From positions 372,001 through 436,000 of the forward strand of contig JAHDVF020000515.1 in assembly GCA_022606425.2 (NCBI GenBank): 64,000 nt of DNA, written 5' to 3'. This DNA is from Lepidostoma basale. Lineage: Eukaryota > Arthropoda > Insecta > Trichoptera > Lepidostomatidae. The notes beneath the pieces are model-generated. The model searched no databases. It saw nothing but the letters and a program-made list of their open reading frames with translations, and had not been told where the DNA came from. Made by a program: the position numbers and the translations under genes. Below, piece by piece: positions 1 through 9,510 of this stretch (the stretch's first letter is position 1; each line of letters opens with the position of its first letter).

Positions 1-18
1 AGGACGAGTCCCATAATA

Positions 19-325
19 TAGGGGATTAATTGTATCTCAATAGAGACGAAGATGTACATTTTTTTTTAAATATGGTAGTCGAGGCGTTTACAGGACATAT
101 GACCGGTCATTGGTTGGGTTAAGCGATCACTTTATGTTAACAACATTCCCCATTGCGCCCTTCTTACGACCACCACGTCTGACAATTTTTTGGAACTTGT
201 ATATATGCTACTATGTTAAATAACTTCACATTTTTAGGTCAATCTACACTAGCGCCATCTATTAAGATTATTTGTAAGCATTCAGCATTAAGATTATTTG
301 TAAGCATTAAGCAATGGTTAAAAAA
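19..325 (+). repeat. R420 dispersed repeat, copy 1
   Basis: This is one of four copies in the window of an unclassified repeat of about 420 bp. It begins near ATTGTATCTCAATAGAGACG and contains the conserved blocks TCATTGGTTGGGTTAAGCG and CACTAGCGCCATCTATTAAG. This copy lacks the far 3' part seen at 45.8 and 50.2 kb. It has no coding capacity and I could not assign it to a family. Confidence 0.75.
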
Positions 326-363
326 AATCCAGTATTTGTATGCATTAAAAAATAATAATAATA

Positions 364-712
364 ATAATATAGGGGAGTCTGGTGGAGTCCATTATTTGAA
401 CATGACCGTACCAGTCCCTTTTTCGTTGTCTGCTCCATCTTATAATATCATCAACCTCAAATTTCTCTTTTATTCTGGTGTTCCTCACGCGATCTCTCAG
501 TGTCTTGCCTGCTATAGTCTTCAGTGTCTTCATCTCGGAAGTCCTCAAAACCTTTTTTGGTTCTGTGTGTGTCTGCCCTTGCTTCGACGCCATATGTTAT
601 TATTGGTCTTACGCATGCTTTATAGATTCTCATCTTACTCTTAATGACCATGTCTTTGTTTTTCCATATTGTGGTTTTAGATCGCCAGAGATTGCAGCTA
701 CCTTGTAAAAAA
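364..712 (-). mobile_element. LINE family A reverse-transcriptase C-terminal fragment
   Basis: The minus strand encodes, across frames, the family A tail: KSKMRIYKACVRPIITYGVE, then RDRVRNTRI and DIIRWSRQRKRDWYGHV. It is 5' truncated and frameshifted and ends in an AAT-rich run at 350-370. It is a dead non-LTR retrotransposon remnant. Confidence 0.75.
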
Positions 713-787
713 AACATTAATTGAACAATATTTATTGTTTTTTTAACTCTTCACGAACTCTGAAAATTCCGTATTAAATCATATAGG

Positions 788-955
788 TATATGAATGAAA
801 ACGCCTGTTTTATTAATTTTATGGGATTGACATGCTTCGCTTTTCTGAGGTATTTTCGTTAACATTATATAATGATTTATTAAGATGAACCGCGTCATTC
901 TCATAAAATATAATATAACGTATGAAAACAGGTGTTTTAATTCATATTCTTCTTC
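788..955. repeat. Foldback repeat, hammerhead-like (Penelope-like) family
   Basis: The left arm (788-840, starting TATGAATGAAAACGCCTG) and the right arm (about 895-955, read on minus as TATGAATTAAAACACCTG) are inverted copies. Each continues into a TTTTATG-GAATGAC block. The same block precedes GAAACATGTC-type motifs elsewhere in the window. Divergence is high, so this is an old copy. Confidence 0.55.
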
Positions 956-1590
956 TTCTTTAAGTGCCCTGTCGGGTCCCCCCAACGTTGGCGATCACCT
1001 CGGCGAATCTGTCCCTGTCCTGCGCCGCTCGGAACAGCTCCTCCACACTTCGGATGCCGGTCCACTCCCTCACGTTTCGCAGCCAGGACATTTGTCTCCT
1101 TTCAGGCCCTCGGCGTCCCTCAATTTTCCCCTCCAACATCAGTTGGAGAAGGTGGTACTTTTCCCCACGCAGTATATGACCCAGATGTGAGATCTTTCGA
1201 ACCTTGATAGTTGATAACGGTTCCCTGTCAACTCTAGCTCGCCTCAGGACTTCGGTATTGGTAACCATGTCTGTCCAGGGAACTCTAAGCATTCGGCGAT
1301 GGAGCCACATTTCAAATGCTTCCAGTCTGTTCATCGAGTTAACTTTCAAGGTCCACGTTTCACATCAATACAATAAAACAGACCACGCGTAGCATTTGAT
1401 CATTCTTTGGCGGAGTTTCAAGTTTACGTTATCACTGCAGAAGAGTGATTTAATTTTATTAAACGTAGCTCTTGCTGCCTCAATTCTGCATTTTATCTCT
1501 ACATCTGGGTCAAGAGATTGCGTTAGTATGCTGCCGAGGTATTTAAATTTTTCATTCATATTATTTAATTCAAATTTAGTCACTTTTTAG
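950..1590 (-). mobile_element. LINE family E, 3' end
   Basis: The minus strand encodes KFKYLGSILTQSLDPDVE at about 1560-1500. After a gap it continues with LEAFEMWLHRRMLRVPWTD, HILRGEKYHLLQLMLEGK and VREWTGIRSVEELFRAAQD. This is the post-RT C-terminal domain of a non-LTR retrotransposon. The element ends with (GAA)n on its own strand (TTC repeats at 949-961). Frame breaks make it a pseudogene. Confidence 0.75.
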
Positions 1591-1599
1591 TTTATTTTC

Positions 1600-1790
1600 C
1601 GCGAGATTAAACAAAGATTTTACATCTTTATCATCGGGAGAACAATATACACTCATTAACACTGTGGAAACCCATAATGACATTTTTGTGAATTATAATA
1701 ATAAAACAATTATTTTCTGCTTTAGAGTTTATTTTTCTCGACGTGTTTCGAAGTATTTACACCTTCATAGCCGGGAGAACTATATAATCT
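1600..1790 (-). repeat. Diverged hammerhead-like repeat pieces
   Basis: Two pieces (about 1610-1650 and 1730-1780) read on minus as CGGCTATGAAGGTGTAAATA followed by CTTCGAAACACGTCGAG. A near relative is on plus at 57139-57175 and another on minus near 60.7 kb. The stretch ATTAACACTGTGGAA is also shared with about 57.05 kb. This is a dispersed repeat without coding. Confidence 0.45.
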
Positions 1791-1894
1791 TGTAAAAGCT
1801 TCCACACGCGACCGGTTAAATTTAAGGATATTTTAAAAATAGTAAATTTAAAGAAGGCTAATTAAACGATTACGAATAATTAATAACAAAGAAA

Positions 1895-2045
1895 ACGTCT
1901 GTTTTCTAGAAAATGTATTATGTATTATTTTATGGGAATGATATTTTCGTATTGGGAAGAGATAATCAAATGCCTTTCGAAGACCTTATTTTTTATAAGA
2001 CATTTGATAATGCCTTAGCAAGACGAAACATGTCATTCCTTTTGG
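1895..2045. repeat. Foldback repeat with GAAACATGTC motif
   Basis: The right part (2001-2036) reads CATTTGATAATGCCTTAGCA then AGACGAAACATGTCATTCC. The left part (1928-1975) is an inverted, diverged counterpart (GGGAATGATATTTTCGTATT). GAAA, the palindrome CATG and UC recur in a hammerhead-like order, but the catalytic box reads UUGAUAA instead of CUGAUGA. Confidence 0.5.
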
Positions 2046-2049
2046 GAAT

Positions 2050-2462
2050 GCTTGGGGCCAACTCATAAACCATTTCTTTAGATTTTCGGGGGATATTTCG
2101 AGAACTCGGCCGTGCTGGAAGGTGTTCGGCTTTTTGTCCCTGATAGATATCTCCGACAGATTGTTTTACCTACCGGCCGCCAGAACCAACCTGCGTTTGG
2201 TGACACCGGTGGGAAGAGCAATTAATCTGCTGAACGCGGTCTCCTCGTAGATATATTAGTGAAAGTACGTTCAGAAGGCAAATACTCTTAAATCTGGAGA
2301 GTATCCTGTCTTCCTAATGTTGAACCATCTCTCATGCGTTTCTGGTAGTATACTATACATAATATATTATTTTACCTGTTCTCAATAGATGCCTTAAAAA
2401 TTTATTTTGTAATGTCTGTTGATGAAATAAACTGATTTGATTTGATTTGATTTGATTCCTAA
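2050..2462 (+). mobile_element. LINE family I, 3' end with (TTTGAT)n tail
   Basis: The plus strand encodes RYFENSAVLEGVRLFVPDRY, then SCLPNVEPSLMRF. It ends in AATAAACTGATTTGATTTGA repeats. It resembles jockey/I-type ORF2 C-termini (RLFYLP...NLPLVTPVGRAI in better copies). It is 5' truncated and broken. Confidence 0.7.
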
Positions 2463-2993
2463 ATATAATAAAACTTCTAGAAAACAGACGTTTTCATCAT
2501 CCGTATTAGTTAATTGATACGGTGTTTAACACCATTGTTCAAGAAACAATAAATAACTACGGGTATTATCAGGTGACTTTCAACAGTGGGAGTCGTACGA
2601 GAAGGTATTGGAGCAATAAAAAGTGCTACATAAAATATATAACAAATCTCAAATGTGATCTCTGATGGGCCGAAAGCAGAGCCCGGCCTGGGGCGAAGTT
2701 TTTTCTAAGAAAATTATATTATTAAACTCTCGTTTTGCCCAAATTCCTCTCCTCACACGCAGCAGCTGCCCGGACCGTCCTGCAGGCGTTAGACTCGCCA
2801 CACAATGCTAGGAAGTTTAGCTAACTCACTAACTAACTAACTAACTAACTTACCAACACGCTGAGTTGGTCAGAAGAATCAGACATCCTCTATTTTATTG
2901 TTTCTTATTATGCAAAAATCCATATTAAATAATTAATACGATTATTAAATAATTTGCTATCTGTTATCACAGATATAAAAAAAATATTATAAT
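2463..2993. other. Unassigned repeat-derived stretch
   Basis: The first part (2463-2530) carries the AAAACTTCTAGAAAACAGACG motif shared with the foldback family. The rest includes a GC-richer segment (2660-2820), unidentified, and a (CTAA)n run at 2829-2850 of the kind that ends LINE B copies. I see no credible ORF. Confidence 0.4.
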
Positions 2994-2997
2994 TTAA

Positions 2998-3517
2998 CCC
3001 TTAAATGCGTTCTGTTGCATATCTGCAACAATTTATTTAAGCGCTTATAACTCTGTATACATGCAATAAATGAACTCCAATGCATAGTGTTGAGTAAGTG
3101 TAACCATACGCCAGCCATCGTGTTTTTAAATTATTCGAGTAGATGTCTTTGTAAGCAAGAAATTGACATTTTAATAAAATAAAAAAACGTTGGGTGCAGA
3201 TGTGTCACATTTCTGAGAGTTTCAATATTTATATTCATTGGTGCTACTGGATATAAAATGAAATAATTATGATTTATATACTCCATAGAGCTGAGTCTAC
3301 CATTGTTTATTAATTTTTGATTTATATTTTTTGGAATAATTGCATATCTGATAGATATTTCTTGTATTAAATCATATCTGCAACAAGCCATTTTTTATGA
3401 ATAAAATCCACAAATAAGCTTACATATTTTTTTAATTATTTTTCCCGTATTTTTCAACCTAATTTTAGCATAAAAATATTTTTACTTTTGAATTTGGAAA
3501 AATCATGCATTTAAGGG
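2998..3517. mobile_element. TTAA-flanked piggyBac-like non-autonomous element, 520 bp
   Basis: The left flank is TTAA (2994-2997) and the element opens CCCTTAAATGCGT. It closes ATGCATTTAAGGG followed by TAAT, a probable decayed TTAA. The termini match 12 of 13 positions. TATCTGCAACA motifs lie near both ends (about 3020 and 3378). The interior has no transposase. The TTAA target and CCC terminus fit the piggyBac superfamily; that assignment is an inference. Confidence 0.6.
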
Positions 3518-3604
3518 TAATTTTTTTTTTTGTTTTTTCAAATGTATCTACGTTTCAAATATAAATTCAGGCAGCTTCCGACTTTCGCATATACTCGTAA
3601 TTGA

Positions 3605-3805
3605 TGGTGAAATTTTGTGCGAAAGTTGGAGTAAGACCTCTAGGAAGGCCTATACAGCGCCTAATGGACAATGTTCTGGCTGACCTGGCTAGGTTGGGCG
3701 AATCGGACTGCTGGGAGCAAAAGGCGCAGGATCGAGGAGCTTGCCGAATAATCATCAAGGAGGCTAAAACTCTTCAAGAGTTGTATGGCCATGGGAAGTA
3801 AGTAA
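3605..3805 (+). mobile_element. LINE fragment family N
   Basis: The plus strand encodes RPLGRPIQRLMDNVLADLAR, then WEQKAQDRGACRIIIKEAKT and a stop. This is the GRP...W.D..QDR pattern of non-LTR RT C-termini. It is the only copy seen here. Confidence 0.6.
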
Positions 3806-3814
3806 ATACGGTGG

Positions 3815-3940
3815 AATGCGTTCAATGGTATTTGCAAGTTTTTTTCTGTCTCGGCAAATATGACAGCGTCGTCCGCATAACAGACAATGTCTACGGTCTT
3901 CTCTCCCAGTCGGTCACTCATTGTCTTCTTATTCTTCTTC
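3815..3940 (-). mobile_element. LINE family A RT catalytic fragment (YADD)
   Basis: The minus strand encodes SDRLGEKTVDIVCYADDAVI then FAETEKNL. YADD is the reverse-transcriptase metal-binding motif. It lies downstream of the C-terminal piece at 3945-4594 on the same strand, which is the wrong order, so two insertions or a rearrangement abut here. Confidence 0.7.
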
Positions 3941-3944
3941 TTCC

Positions 3945-4594
3945 TTATTGTAGACCTATGTGGTCTGTTCTCCAGAGAGTTGCTCCTCCTGTGAGGTAGA
4001 TTCCCAGCTGTCCTTCCATCTTTTAGGAGGTCTTCCACTGGGACGAGTCCCATGAGGTTGATTATGCAATGCAATATAGGGATGTCTGGTGGAGTCCATT
4101 CTTTGAACATGACCGTACCAGTCCCTTTTTCGCTGTCTGCTCCATCTTATAATATCCTCAACCTCACATATCTCTCTTATTCTGGTGTTCCTCACGCGAT
4201 CCCTCAGTGTCTTGCCTGCTATCGTCCTCAGTGTCTTCATTTCGGAAGTCCTCAAAACTTGTTTGGTCCTTACTGTGTCTGCCCTTGCTTCGACGCCATA
4301 TGTTATTATTGGTCTTACGCGTGCTTTATAGATTCTCATCTTACTCTTAATGGCCATGTCTTTGTTTTTCCATATTGTAGGTTTTAGAGCGCCAGAGATT
4401 GCAGCTGCCTTGTTTACTTGGGCTTGTATTTCTTCCCGCAGATCAGCTCCCCCCACCAGGTCTAAGCCTAGATACATAAAGGTCCTGACCTGTTCTATGA
4501 CAGTCATTGTATGTTCAGATAATAAACTGATCAAAGAGTTAATAAACCACGTTAGTAGATATCTTGTAGATGTTGTGACATCTCTTTTAAACAT
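3945..4594 (-). mobile_element. LINE family A, best C-terminal copy
   Basis: A minus-strand ORF of about 210 codons carries TVIEQVRTFMYLGLDLVGGA, then KSKMRIYKARVRPIITYGVE, GKTLRDRVRNTRI, RKRDWYGHVQRMDSTRHPYI and PSGRPPKRWKDSWESTSQEE. This is the thumb/C-terminal region after the RT fingers and palm. The element ends with GAAGAAGAA (about 3930-3945). No endonuclease or palm is present, so the copy is 5' truncated. Confidence 0.8.
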
Positions 4595-4974
4595 TTCTGC
4601 ATATGATTAGGCGGAAATTCTCAGATCCGCCGTCGCACATGCGCGTAGATAGCGAGATAGTATTCAAATTTCACTGTTGATCTCATAAAAAGACATTAAC
4701 CCATATACGGCAGATAATGACCGAGTTGGGGCTATCAGCGGTCGTATCGCGATCACTCTCGATCTCCGCGGCCGATGGTGGTGTGGGGATCAGAAGTGGT
4801 CTAACTATATTGTAATTACTGGAAATTGCTCGAATTAAAATAATTGTCAGAATTACACGCTTGTGCTACTCGCCCACAGATGGCAGGATGCTAGCGAGGA
4901 CGCGAACCATTTAAACCCCGACCTTATCCGTACAATTTTTAAATTACAACGAAAGTTGTTAAATCAAATAATAA

Positions 4975-5095
4975 TATCTAAAAGTTTTATTATATTTTAT
5001 GTGAATGACATAAACATTTATGACAGACAACTTAGACAGGCGAAAAACGTCATTCACATTAAATAGAATAAAACTTTTAGAAAACAGACATTTAC
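4975..5095. repeat. Foldback repeat of the AAAACTTTTAGAAAACAGACA family
   Basis: The left arm reads AAAAGTTTTATTATATTTTA then TGTGAATGACATAAAC. The right arm, read on minus, gives CTAAAAGTTTTATTCTATTT then AATGTGAATGACGTTTTTCGCC. The spacer is about 15-20 bp. This is another inverted pair of the family with the GAATGAC-GTTTC motif. Confidence 0.6.
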
Positions 5096-5099
5096 TAAA

Positions 5100-5495
5100 A
5101 CTAACTAATCATCACGCCGTCTCCTCGCTGGGGTAGGCAGAAAGAATGGACCGCCACATTGTTCTGTCCTGACGTACTTCTCTCGTTTCCTCTACATTCA
5201 TACATCTTGTCATGCACGCACGTCGAATTTTCCGACTCCTCACTCCATGACCGATATTTAATATTTCATAGTGCCACGTTTTCCTCGGTCTTCCTCTATT
5301 TCTAGCTCCGTTCACGTCGTTCACACACATACCTCCTTCACCATGATGTCTTCACTCATTCTTTCCATGTGTCCAAACCATCTTAACGACCCTTTCATTC
5401 TATTGTTCATAACACTTTCACTCATTTCTATGACATTTATTCTACTTTCATCCTTCTTTTGCCAGTTCCATGCTTCACTTCCAAACATCCTTTAC
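5100..5495 (-). mobile_element. LINE family B, 3' end
   Basis: The minus strand encodes CVNDVNGARNRGRPRKTWHY, ACMTRCMNVEETREV and SILSAYPSEETA, a broken copy of the family B RT C-terminus. It starts near GCCAGTTCCATGC and ends at the usual ACGCCGTCTCC...ACTAACTAA block. Confidence 0.75.
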
Positions 5496-5565
5496 AGTCG
5501 TATTAATTATTTAATATACAGATATTTCTTCTACGAGTATATAGATATTTCTTCAAGGTATGCGT

Positions 5566-5950
5566 TCGCCCCATCATGGCGTATGGAATAGAGGTCAGAA
5601 CCGATACCAATAGAACTAAAAACCTTCTTAGAGTAGCAGAAATAAGAACCCTATGCTCCATCGCAGGCAAAACCCTCAGAGATCGGATCAGAAATAAAAC
5701 GATAAGGTCTGTCTGTGGTGTTGAGGACATAGTGAGATGGGAAGAAGCGGAAGGCGCTTTTGGAGAGACCACGTGGACCGTATGGAGAATACAAGAATTG
5801 CAAAAATTGTTAAAGATGAAAACCCAAGCAGCAAGAGATTACCAGGAAGGCCGCTGAAGAGATGGAGAGATGGCTGGACATCATCATCTAAGGACAGTCC
5901 ACCGTCACAAACAGGTCATATGAACTAAACTAAAAGGAAGAAGAAGAAGA
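5566..5950 (+). mobile_element. LINE family A'' copy, plus
   Basis: The plus strand encodes MAYGIEVRTDTNRTKNLLRV, AGKTLRDRIRNKTIRSVCGV and EDIVRW. After a frameshift it continues GRSGRRFWRDHVDRMENTRI and LPGRPLKRWRDGWTSSSKDS. The tail is (GAA)n at 5936-5950. Confidence 0.75.
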
Positions 5951-6325
5951 TATTTCTTCTTTTTGTTCTCTTCTTCTTCTTAATGTAGGCCTTGTGGCCT
6001 GTTTCTTAAAAGGAATTGGCCTCATTGCGAGGTCGGCCATCTCTTTGGAAGTCTACCCGGGGGTCGTCTACCTTGGGGTTGGCCATGCAATACAATAAAG
6101 GGGAGTCTGGATGGATCCATTTTCCTCACGTGTGCATACCAGTATCTTCTGCTTTGCCCTCCCCACCTAAGACATCCTCGCCCTCGCATATTTCCTTTAT
6201 CCTTCTGTTCCTAATTCTAACGCGTAGTGTCTTGCCAGATATTCAGTCAGTCTTTATTTCTAACACTCTGAGCGCGTTTTTTGTAATTATGTTGTCCGCC
6301 CTGCATTATATCTCATATGTCATAA
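5951..6325 (-). mobile_element. LINE family A'' copy, minus, tail to tail with the preceding copy
   Basis: The minus strand encodes, with breaks, LPGKTLRVRIRNRRIKEICE-type sequence, GEDVLGGEGKAEDT and GKWIHPDSPLLYCMANPK. Its (TTC)n on plus (5954-5980) abuts the (GAA)n of the plus copy, so two related LINE 3' ends meet tail to tail. Confidence 0.65.
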
Positions 6326-6343
6326 TGGGTCGCAGACTCCAGA

Positions 6344-7375
6344 CAGTGGCGATACTCCCTAGAAGCCCAGAAGCCCGGCTTGCGTAAGAAATTTTTAACC
6401 TTTTCTGGCTTACAGAGGTTCAGCTCGTGTGACCTTTTCTCTTACGTCTGATGGGAACATTGTTGGAAGGTGATTTGGTGGGTTGTTAGTTTATGCGGGG
6501 GCTTGATTTGAATTGTATGTATGAGGTATGCATGCGAAATGATCTGATGATGAATGTTAATAAGTCAAAGGTAATGATTTTTGAAAAGGAAGAAACCACG
6601 ACAGTCTGCAACGTTAGCGCGAATGGTGAAAATTTGGAGCAAGTAGTTGAGTTCGTGTATTTAGGTAGTATGTTTACAAGAGATGGGCGAGTGGAGAGGG
6701 ATATTGAAAGAAGGGTTGGGGCAGGCAACAAAGTAAATGGTGCACTTAAAGTTGTCATCGCAAACAAAAACCTATCAAAAAAAGCTAGAATGGCAGTGCA
6801 CAATGGTGTTCTTCTACCGACCCTTATGTATGGAAGCGAAGCATGGAACTGGCAAAAAGAAGGATGAAAGTAGAATAAATGCAGTAGAAATGAGATCTCT
6901 TAGACGAATGTGTAGATACTCTGTGTATGATAGAGTGTCGAATGAAAATATAAGAAGTGAATGCGGTGCGAATGATGGTGTCATGAACAAAATAATGAAA
7001 GGATCATTAAGATGGTTTGGACATATGGAAAGAATGAATGAAGAAAGAATGGTAAAAAAATTATATGTAAATGATGTAAATGGTACCAGAAATAGAGGAA
7101 GACCGAGGAAAACGTGGCACGATCAAATAAATCAAATATTGAATGTCGGCCATGTGAGGAGTCAGAGAAATCGACGCGTGCATGACACGATGTATGAATG
7201 TTGAGGAAGCGAGAGAAATATGTCAGGAAAGAAAGGTGTGGCAGTCCATTCTTTCTGCCTACCCCTTCGGGGAGACGGCGTGATGGTTAGTTAGTTAGTT
7301 AGTTAATTTGGGGGTTTTGATTCAAAATTTCTTACGCAAGCCGGGCTTCTGGGCTTCTAGAGAATACCGCCACTG
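6344..7375. mobile_element. Inverted-repeat (hAT-like) element split by a LINE B copy
   Basis: The left end (6344-6398, CAGTGGCGATACTCCCTAGA...) and the right end (7322-7375, read on minus CAGTGGCGGTATTCTCTAGA...) are about 54-bp inverted repeats with about four mismatches. CAGTGGCG termini are typical of hAT-type elements. Without the LINE B insert (6494-7306) the element would be about 220 bp. I found no clear 8-bp TSD. Confidence 0.5.
6494..7306 (+). mobile_element. LINE family B, longest plus copy
   Basis: The plus strand encodes NDLMMNVNKSKVMIFEKEET, VEFVYLGSMFTRDGRVERDI and LLPTLMYGSEAWNW. After a frameshift near 6862 it continues SRINAVEMRSLRRMCRYSVY, MKGSLRWFGHMERMNEERMV and RNRGRPRKTWHDQINQILNV. 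It ends with SFCLP..., GACGGCGTGATGG and four GTTA repeats. This is the RT thumb and C-terminus of a non-LTR element. It defines the family B tail. Confidence 0.85.
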
Positions 7376-7377
7376 CA

Positions 7378-7560
7378 GACATTGTCAAAACGAAACATCT
7401 CCTTAAAACAGGAAAAATGAAAACATTGCAAACCTATCATAGGAACAAGAGCGTGATTAGGGATAGTAGATGGGCGAACGCGTGCATTCTGAAGAGGCTA
7501 CGGTGAGAGGATGGACCCAGCGAGTATCGTTATGCACGATACTCCAGCTGACCATTGAGC
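7378..7560 (+). mobile_element. LINE family A'' fragment
   Basis: The plus strand encodes DIVKTKHLLKTGKMKTLQTY, parallel to RTKHLLRIAEMRTLRPIVGR at 10.05 kb. It is short and mutated. Confidence 0.5.
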
Positions 7561-7740
7561 ACTTTGAAGATCACTAATGAGATGGAGAAAGTGGACGTCT
7601 TCATCATAGAACCAAGATTGATTTCCTGTTTGGATCGACCGCAAGATGCATAGAAAGTAGTCTAAACAAAAAAAATATAACTTACTAACCATAAATAATG
7701 GGTCATCACACTATACTTATCAGGTGTCCGACATTTAATA

Positions 7741-8045
7741 TTCGCCGCCAGAACCAACCTGCCTCTGGTGACACCGATGGGAAGAGCAAGAGAGAAGAGA
7801 AGCTGAACGCAGTCTATCGGAGATCGACGTCTTTCGTATTAGTGAAAGTACGTTCAGAAGGCAAAATTGGTTTTGGAGAGTAGGTATCTTGTCTTCCTAA
7901 TGTCGAACCATCTCTCATGCATTTCGGATACTATATTATACACAATATACCTATATATTTTACCAATTTTCAATAAATACCTTAAAAAAAAATTGTAATG
8001 TCGATTGATAAAATAAACTGATTTGATTAGATTTGAATTTGATTC
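7741..8045 (+). mobile_element. LINE family I, 3' end
   Basis: It contains CCGCCAGAACCAACCTGCCT, GTGACACCGATGGGAAGAGC and GTGAAAGTACGTTCAGAAGG. It ends with AATAAACTGATTTGATTAGA. It is a 5'-truncated plus copy. Confidence 0.65.
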
Positions 8046-8047
8046 TT

Positions 8048-8150
8048 TCTTATTCCGTTCACATCGTCAACATTTACTTCTACACCGTTATTTCTTCATT
8101 CATTCTTTCCACGGAACCAAACCATCTTATTGACCCTTTTATTATATTTA
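8048..8150 (-). mobile_element. LINE family B fragment
   Basis: The minus strand carries the segment equivalent to GSLRWFGHMERMNEE and VNDVNG (plus: TTCATTCATTCTTTCCACGG then AACCAAACCATCTTA). It is a short scrap. Confidence 0.45.
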
Positions 8151-8419
8151 CAAGACAAACACAAATTTCCTTTAGAAATAAAGTATGCCTTGTATTTCTG
8201 CGTTAGCCTGCCATCTATGGGTCGGTAGTGCAGTCAGTTATATGGATTGGGCTATCAAGAAGCCATTATTACACGGTAATAAGGCAATCACTGTTAATGG
8301 CGAATACCTCCGCCACTTTACACGATAATATTATTATTTATTATGTGCCACGCACTACGTGTCTTGTTAAACTTATATATTTAACGACAATTCAATTATA
8401 TATTTATTATAATCTAAAA

Positions 8420-8556
8420 ATAGTGGAGAAGGATATTGAAAGAAAGGTTGGGGCAGGCAACAGAGTAAATGGTGCACTAAAAGTTGCCATCGCAAACAAA
8501 ATCCTATCCAAAAAAGCTAAGATGGCAGTGCACATGTTCTTGTGCCGACTCTTATG
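8420..8556 (+). mobile_element. LINE family B fragment cut by a C2 copy
   Basis: The plus strand encodes VEKDIERKVGAGNRVNGALK and VAIANKILSKKAKMAVH. It stops at CGACTCTTATG, where the family B frame should continue into LMYGSEAWNW, and the (TTC)n tail of a minus-strand C2 copy begins. Confidence 0.65.
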
Positions 8557-9128
8557 TCTTCTTCTTCTTCCTCAGCCTATTCCCGTCCACTCCTGGACAA
8601 AGGCCTCCTCCATTCGCTTTCATATCACTCTGTCCTGTGCAGACTGCATCCAGGTTATTCCGACGTGTCTGTTCAGATCATCCTTCCACCGTAGTTGCGG
8701 TCGCCCTGCACTTCTCTTTGCCGTCCGCGGTCTTCAAGTCAACAGTCTTCTTGTCCAATTTTCATCTGAGCTTCTGGCTACGTGACCTGCCCATTACTAT
8801 TTTGGAGTCGCCACCCGGTGGATGATGTCAGTGATCTTTGTTTTTTCTCTCACCGTATCGTTTCTGACTCTGTCTCTTAGGCTTATTCCTAACATGGCTC
8901 TTTGGGTCACTCGTAGTTTCTCGGCATTTTGTTTGGACAATGTAACAGTTTCAACTGTCAGCTTACATCTTGTAGGTTGCCTAGATATAGTGAGACTTTT
9001 TGTTTTGTTGACTGATATAGCCATATTTAACCTTTGTGATACTGTGTCGAATTTGTACAACATTCTTTGCAAGTCATCTTCAGATTCAGTTATTAATGCG
9101 GTATCTTCAAGATACAATATATAAAAAA
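8557..9128 (-). mobile_element. RTE/BovB-like LINE family C2, minus copy with internal deletion
   Basis: The minus strand encodes ILYLEDTALITESEDDLQRM; YLED stands where YADD is expected. It continues NMAISVNKTKSLTISRQ, then jumps to LSKQNAEKLRVTQRAMLGIS and LRDRVRNDTVREKT. Further on it encodes WAGHVARSSDENWTRRLLTW, RSAGRPQLRWKDDLNRHVGI and MEEAFVQEWTGIG. The (TTC)n on plus at 8557-8570 is its tail. Confidence 0.75.
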
Positions 9129-9135
9129 TAAACAT

Positions 9136-9240
9136 TCCATTGACAGTTTTAAAACACTAATCAATTCCTTCATCGTGTCCGACTAGATAACTAAAATGGA
9201 GTCTATGTCAACATTATAAAACAACAAATGAGAAAACTTC
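9136..9240 (+). mobile_element. L2/CR1-like LINE fragment
   Basis: It shares CATTGACAGTTTTAAAACA, AATTCCTTCATCGTGTCC and GGAGTCTA-GTCAACAT with the longer copy at 48080-48640. There the segment continues into the LDYCNGVYANIP motif. Confidence 0.55.
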
Positions 9241-9254
9241 AGTAGGTACCTGTA

Positions 9255-9510
9255 TCTTCTTCTTCTTTGCTAGCCTTCTTCCATTCTGCTGGATATAGGC
9301 TTCTTCCAATTTCCTCCACTCGTCTCAATTCTGCCCCCTTCGTATCCAAGATTTTCCAACCCTTTTGACAATATCATCGGTCCATCTCATCGGTGGCCTT
9401 CCGACACTTCGCCTATTTGCCCATGGTCTCCAACTAAGTATCCTGGGTGCCCATCTGTTGCCACCCTGTCTAGCCAGGTGTCCAACCCATTGCCATTTCA
9501 ATTTTGCCAT
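9255..9510 (-). mobile_element. RTE-like LINE family C3, C-terminal piece
   Basis: The minus strand encodes AKLKWQWVGHLARQGGNRWA, RILSWRPWANRRSVGRPPMR and WTDDIVKRVGKSWIRRGQN. The (TTC)n at 9257-9269 is its tail. It is joined head-on at about 9510 to an upstream piece of the same family in the opposite orientation. Confidence 0.7.

Noticed and set aside
3131..3391. 86-codon minus ORF inside the 520-bp TTAA element
   Set aside because: No resemblance to a transposase or other protein; AT-rich codons suggest chance.
3956..4594. 212-codon minus ORF as a craniofacial-development-type or other host protein
   Set aside because: Such labels are common misannotations of LINE C-termini; the sequence is repeated at 0.4, 22.8 and 40.7 kb with decay, and a YADD fragment lies next to it.
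8557..9135. C2 minus copy inserted in LINE B with a TSD
   Set aside because: The LINE B frame is cut at 8556, but no matching duplication is seen beyond 9128, where an L2/CR1-like fragment follows.
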